Shown in pieces: positions 60,662 through 64,000 of a DNA stretch of 64,000 bases. The notes beneath the pieces were generated by a model that was not told the DNA's origin, did not search any database, and saw nothing but the letters and a program-made list of their open reading frames with translations. Made by a program: the position numbers and the translations under genes. This stretch comes from Clostridia bacterium (GTDB lineage: Bacteria; Bacillota; Clostridia; Oscillospirales; CAG-272). The stretch is from contig JAFVTS010000028.1 of assembly GCA_017503105.1 (NCBI GenBank), forward strand, positions 186,001 to 250,000, given 5' to 3'. Numbering within the stretch: position 1 is the stretch's first letter; the number at the start of each line of letters is the position of its first letter.

Positions 60662-61585
60662 TTATTCTTTACCTATTTTCATTATGTCATACGGCGTGGT
60701 CTGATATACGAAATAATTGAGCCAATTTGAGAAAAGGAGCGTAGCGTGAGCGCGCCAGGTAAGAAGCGGCGTCTTCGTGTCGTCGTCATTCGGGAAATAA
60801 TTTTCGGGGACCTTAGGATTAAGACCCGCGTTTTTATCCCTGACGTATTCTTTATTAAGCGTAAGAGCGTCGTATTCCGAATGACCCGTGATGAATATCT
60901 GCTTCCCGTTCTTCGTTGAAACGGCGTAGACTCCCGCCTTCTTCGAGGTGGAAAGTATTCTCAACTCCTTGACAGCCTCTATATCGGCTTTATCAACTGT
61001 CGTGTACCTTGAATGCGGAACGTAGAAAACGTCATCAAAGCCACGGAAAAGTATGGACTTCTTGTAATCTACCTTATGCTCGTAAACGCCCGAAAGCTTT
61101 TCGGGAAGCGCGCGCTTGTTTATACCGAAATGATAGTAAAGCCCCGCCTGAGCGCCCCAGCAAATATGGAAGGTCGAGTGAACGTGAGTTTTAGTCCACT
61201 CCATTATCTCACAAAGCTCCTGCCAATAGTCCACCTCTTCAAATTCGAGCTTTTCAACGGGCGCACCCGTGATTATCATTCCGTCGTAATAGTTATCGCG
61301 CACGTCGGGGAAGCCCTTATAAAACGCGAGCAAATGCTCTTCCGATACGTTCTTCGACACGTGCGTTCGAGTGTGGATAAGCTCGATCTCCACCTGAAGC
61401 GGAGAGTTTCCGAGAAGACGCGAGAGCTGAGTTTCCGTGTCTACCTTCGTGGGCATAAGATTGAGAATAAGGATCTTCAAAGGTCTTATATCCTGCTTTA
61501 TAGCCCGTTTCTCGGTCATTACGAAAATGTTTTCGTTTTCAAGCGTTTTAACGGCAGGGAGCTCGTTTGGTATTTTAATGGGCAT
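60662..61585 (-). CDS. metA: Homoserine O-acetyltransferase (MetA type)
   Basis: This 307-residue MetA-family enzyme activates homoserine for sulfur transfer. The catalytic Cys142 ([15 protein letters not shown]) and the NLMPTK opening are present. Position 111 is Glu (GAPVEKLEF), which in this family is associated with acetyl-CoA use, whereas the succinyl-CoA enzyme of E. coli has Gly. The downstream partner MetY, which uses O-acetylhomoserine, agrees. It lies 25 bp after metY in the same T-box operon. Confidence 0.93.
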   Translation of the reverse strand: MPIKIPNELPAVKTLENENIFVMTEKRAIKQDIRPLKILILNLMPTKVDTETQLSRLLGNSPLQVEIELIHTRTHVSKNVSEEHLLAFYKGFPDVRDNYYDGMIITGAPVEKLEFEEVDYWQELCEIMEWTKTHVHSTFHICWGAQAGLYYHFGINKRALPEKLSGVYEHKVDYKKSILFRGFDDVFYVPHSRYTTVDKADIEAVKELRILSTSKKAGVYAVSTKNGKQIFITGHSEYDALTLNKEYVRDKNAGLNPKVPENYFPNDDDTKTPLLTWRAHATLLFSNWLNYFVYQTTPYDIMKIGKE

Positions 61586-61610
61586 TTTAAAATGCTCCTT
61601 TCAGATTTGA

Positions 61611-62897
61611 TCAAATAGAACGAAGAGCCTGATCGAGGTCCTCAATAAGGTCGTCGGCGTTCTCTATTCCGCAGGAATAACGTACGAGGTCGGGAGAAAC
61701 GCCTGCCGCGCGAAGCTCGTCGTCGTTCATCTGACGGTGGGTCGCGCTTGCGGGATGAAGGCAACAGGTACGCGCGTCGGCAACGTGCGTCTCAATAGCT
61801 CCGAGCTTAAGATTTTTCATAAACCTTTCAGCAGCGGCTCTTCCGCCCTTTACGCCAAAGCTTACGACACCGCAAGTGCCGTTCGGCATATATTTTTTAG
61901 CAAGGTCATAATATTTATCCCCCTCAAGACCGGGATAAGTTACCCATTCCACGTTCGGATGATTCTTAAGGAAGGTCGCGACCGCAAGACCGTTTTCGCA
62001 GTGGCGCTTCATTCTCACGTGCAGGCTCTCAAGTCCAAGGCCGAGGAGAAAAGCGCTCTGGGGTGATTGAGTACAGCCGAAGTCGCGCATAAGCTGAGCC
62101 GTAGCCTTTGTTATAAACGCGCCCTCAAGACCGAATTTGTCAACGTAGGTAACGCCGTGATAGCTGTCGTCGGGAGTGCAGAGCCCGGGGAACTTGCCTG
62201 ATGAGCGCCAATCGAATTTGCCCGAATCCACGATGCATCCGCCGACAGCACTTCCGTGACCGTCCATATATTTCGTGGTGGAGTGGGTCACGATATCTGC
62301 GCCCCATTCGAAGGGACGGCAGTTTATCGGAGTGGCAAAGGTGTTGTCGATAATGAGCGGTACGCCGTGCGCGTGAGCGCATTTTGCAAAGAGCTCAATG
62401 TCAAGCACGTTGAGCGCGGGATTTGCGATGGTTTCGCCAAAGACCGCCTTGGTATTCTCTCTGAACGCGGCGTTTATCTCCTGCTCCGTCGAGTCGGGAG
62501 AAATGAAAGTGAATTCTATTCCCATTCTCTTCATAGTAACGGCGAAAAGATTGTAAGAGCCGCCGTAGATGGCACTCGACGCAACGACGTGATCGCCCGC
62601 AGACGCTATATTAAAAACGGCAAAGAAGTTGGCTGCCTGACCCGACGAGGTTAGCATTGCCGCCGTGCCGCCCTCAAGGGCGCATATTCTCGCCGCAACG
62701 GTGTCACAGGTGGGATTCTGAAGTCTTGAATAGAAATATCCCGACGCCTCAAGATCAAACAACTTTCCCATATCCTCGCTCGTCGCGTATTTGAAGGTCG
62801 TGCTCTGCACGATCGGGATCTGCCTTGGCTCGCCGCTCTTGGGGCTGTAGCCGCCTTGGACGCATTTGGTTTCGATTCTCATTTGTTTTTCGGACAT
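61611..62897 (-). CDS. metY: O-acetylhomoserine sulfhydrylase
   Basis: This PLP enzyme makes homocysteine from O-acetylhomoserine and sulfide. From ATG 62897 it has 428 residues; GGAGG is 8-12 bases upstream, and the ATG at 62912 overlaps that site and is rejected. The PLP Lys lies in HSTTKYMDGHG; TSSGQAANFF and IIDNTFATP are typical of the Cys/Met PLP family, and the length and long C-terminal insert fit MetY rather than MetB. It is first in metY-metA-small ORF, after a T-box leader. Confidence 0.94.
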   Translation of the reverse strand: MSEKQMRIETKCVQGGYSPKSGEPRQIPIVQSTTFKYATSEDMGKLFDLEASGYFYSRLQNPTCDTVAARICALEGGTAAMLTSSGQAANFFAVFNIASAGDHVVASSAIYGGSYNLFAVTMKRMGIEFTFISPDSTEQEINAAFRENTKAVFGETIANPALNVLDIELFAKCAHAHGVPLIIDNTFATPINCRPFEWGADIVTHSTTKYMDGHGSAVGGCIVDSGKFDWRSSGKFPGLCTPDDSYHGVTYVDKFGLEGAFITKATAQLMRDFGCTQSPQSAFLLGLGLESLHVRMKRHCENGLAVATFLKNHPNVEWVTYPGLEGDKYYDLAKKYMPNGTCGVVSFGVKGGRAAAERFMKNLKLGAIETHVADARTCCLHPASATHRQMNDDELRAAGVSPDLVRYSCGIENADDLIEDLDQALRSI

Positions 62898-62923
62898 TTT
62901 ATTTTCCTCCATTTATATTTCAA

Positions 62924-63190
62924 TAAAAAAAGCCGCCTGTCTCATATCCATTGAGACGGGTGACTGTCATCAACCGCGGTACCACTCAAATTGCGCTTAT
63001 AAAAAACGCCGCTCAACGGGCTCGTTTTAAAGCCCTGCGCCGATAACGCTGCGCCTGCGTGATACCCTAACGGTGTCGCTCGAATATCAAGCTCGGGAGC
63101 CATAAAAGCACGTACCGCGTTACCGCCTCGCACCAAACGGCGGTTCTCTTGAAACGCTTCCGACGTACTTCCTCTCCGTCATAGCTTATG
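62924..63190 (-). ncRNA. T-box riboswitch leader (probably methionine) of metY-metA
   Basis: The minus-strand leader contains the T-box antiterminator signature GAGTGGTACCGCG (around 62975-62988) and a terminator stem CCCGTCTCA/TGAGACAGG (62960-62936, one mismatch) with seven T residues at 62930-62924. Its 5' part has the AGGAAGTA feature of stem I. An ATG (Met codon) in the 3' side of stem I, within TTTTATGGCTCCC near 63100, is a candidate specifier. Uncharged tRNA-Met would favour read-through into metY. The specifier assignment is tentative; the T-box itself is clear. Confidence 0.85.
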
Positions 63191-63195
63191 TGTTG

Positions 63196-63224
63196 ATTTT
63201 ACCACAAAGCCTCCTGTTTGTCAA
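63196..63224 (-). promoter_or_regulatory. Promoter of the T-box metY-metA operon
   Basis: Minus strand: TTGACA (63219-63224), 17 bases, TAAAAT (63196-63201). Confidence 0.75.
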
Positions 63225-63317
63225 GACTTTTGCGTTAAATTTTTAAACTTTTAACATCCTGAAGCAAAAAACGTTTCAGATCGGAACAAGTGCAAAAATG
63301 CATTTTACGGGCAGGCA

Positions 63318-63350
63318 AATGCCGTCCGATTTTCAAAGCGGGCGGCATTT
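63318..63350 (-). terminator. Hairpin after the RadC-family gene
   Basis: A 12-bp stem AAATGCCGTCCG/CGGGCGGCATTT with one G-T pair lies 9 bases past the stop. No T tract follows on the minus strand, so termination is uncertain. Nothing else is seen in 63225-63317. Confidence 0.45.
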
Positions 63351-63358
63351 ACAACCGA

Positions 63359-64000
63359 TCAAACGTCTTTTTTATAGCGTACTTCGTTTTCGTCTATTAT
63401 ACAGTAGTCACTCGACGAAACTATATAATGTGACAAAAACTTGATCCCCACCGATTCGAAGAGACTTTTAGCGGAAACGGTCGCTCCTATGTCGTCTCCC
63501 GACGGAGCAACTCCCGAGCTTGGATGGTTGTGAGCGATGGCTATACCGCAAGCGCCGTGTCGCTTTGCTATCTCAAGCATACGTCTTGGCGGAAGGCTCG
63601 ACGTGTCGACCGTTCCTTCGGCAACGAACTCGCAGGATTTAGGTCTTAATTTTGAATCAAAGACCATCAGATACACCTTTTCAACGGGTTCAAGCCCGAG
63701 CAAGAGCGTAAAATACTCCGCGATCTCCTCTTCCGTGTGAGTCCGTCCGAAAACGAATCTGTCAGTCCTTCGCCTTACGAAAATCGCAAAGAAGATCTTT
63801 AAAAATATTATATCGGTTTCCGAGTCGATGATCTCCCTCAGAACGTATGAATCCGCATAGAAAACGTCGCACAGTCTTGCAAACCTTTCTGCAAGAGCCG
63901 AGGTCGTTTTCTTAGCCTTCTCGCCTTTGAGTATGAGCGAGAGCACGTCAAGCAGCACGGATATCTTTTCATCCGTGCGCAGAAGGTAAGAGCCGTCCAT
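63359..64000 (-). CDS. RadC-family (JAB1/MPN metalloprotease-like) protein, reaching the window edge
   Basis: The C-terminal 120 residues carry the RadC/UPF0758 JAMM motif HNHPSSGVAPSGDD. The visible N-terminus is helical but lacks a clear helix-hairpin-helix Pro-Gly-Ile-Gly, which RadC usually has. An ATG occupies the last three bases, so it may be the start or the gene may extend further. Despite the name, a role in DNA repair is not established; metal-dependent isopeptidase activity is assumed from the fold. Confidence 0.8.
   Translation of the reverse strand: MDGSYLLRTDEKISVLLDVLSLILKGEKAKKTTSALAERFARLCDVFYADSYVLREIIDSETDIIFLKIFFAIFVRRRTDRFVFGRTHTEEEIAEYFTLLLGLEPVEKVYLMVFDSKLRPKSCEFVAEGTVDTSSLPPRRMLEIAKRHGACGIAIAHNHPSSGVAPSGDDIGATVSAKSLFESVGIKFLSHYIVSSSDYCIIDENEVRYKKDV

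Noticed and set aside
62942..63136. Minus-strand 64-codon ORF inside the metY leader
   Set aside because: It lies wholly within the structured T-box RNA and has no ribosome site.

Overview
The window reads as a chromosomal piece of an anaerobic, low-to-mid GC Gram-positive bacterium of the class Clostridia, probably an uncultured gut lineage. Indicators are the rpmH-rnpA-yidD-yidC-jag-mnmE cluster, HPr with both His15 and Ser46, FakA/FakB, LuxS, an alpha2-type glycyl-tRNA synthetase, a T-box leader, cohesin/dockerin and BspA-type surface proteins, strong GGAGG ribosome sites and many TTGACA-17-TATAAT promoters. I see no rRNA, tRNA, CRISPR array or transposase.

Layout. 1-3168: the end of a tightly coupled six-gene operon of unrecognised, phage-tail/holin-like genes. 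3193-9847: the most remarkable region, a leftward operon (59-aa small protein, cohesin/LRR protein, cohesin-dockerin-LRR-Gly-rich protein) whose upstream DNA is a ~257-bp segment bounded by 26-bp inverted recombination sites. The segment carries a perfect consensus promoter that now points AWAY from the operon, and a tyrosine recombinase gene lies directly beside it: a promoter-inversion (phase-variation) switch captured in the OFF orientation. 10043-13788: a ribokinase-AraC fusion and an XPD/DinG-like helicase. 13952-15120: luxS-mtnN. 15365-19486: a secreted SGNH protein followed by a second small protein of the same family as the phase-variable one, and a divergent LysR gene sharing an overlapping symmetric promoter. 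19585-22322: mtaB-glyQS. 22457-27008: rpmH to mnmE without dnaA next to it. 27009-31934: RNHCP protein, Gfo/Idh/MocA oxidoreductase, GH110-like beta-helix protein, flavin reductase and an XRE regulator. 31944-35474: pheST. 35525-39478: a lipoprotein, then a coiled-coil lipoprotein with a putative cysteine-peptidase domain controlled by a divergent XRE regulator, bracketed by identical hairpins. 39542-42849: uvrC-rsmD-coaD and ptsH. 42899-46091: rimM-trmD-polysaccharide polymerase/ligase. 46300-48852: a 69-bp-repeat BspA lipoprotein. 48880-52472: HAD-fakB-fakA. 52620-56517: rnr-CPBP-tadA and secG. 56591-60400: rhamnose genes rhaBA with a divergent AraC regulator. 60414-63224: a methionine T-box operon metY-metA-small protein. 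63359-64000: a RadC-family protein running to the edge.

How it fits together. Methionine/SAM metabolism is represented by metA (Glu111, so predicted O-acetyl form), metY, luxS and mtnN. Host-glycan use is suggested by rhamnose isomerase/kinase and a GH110-like protein. Several surface proteins share modules (cohesin, InlB-like repeats, BspA leucine-rich repeats, Cys-x2-Cys repeats, a lineage-specific helical module), and one set is under invertible control. All functional statements rest on reading the sequence and on remembered family knowledge; no search was run.
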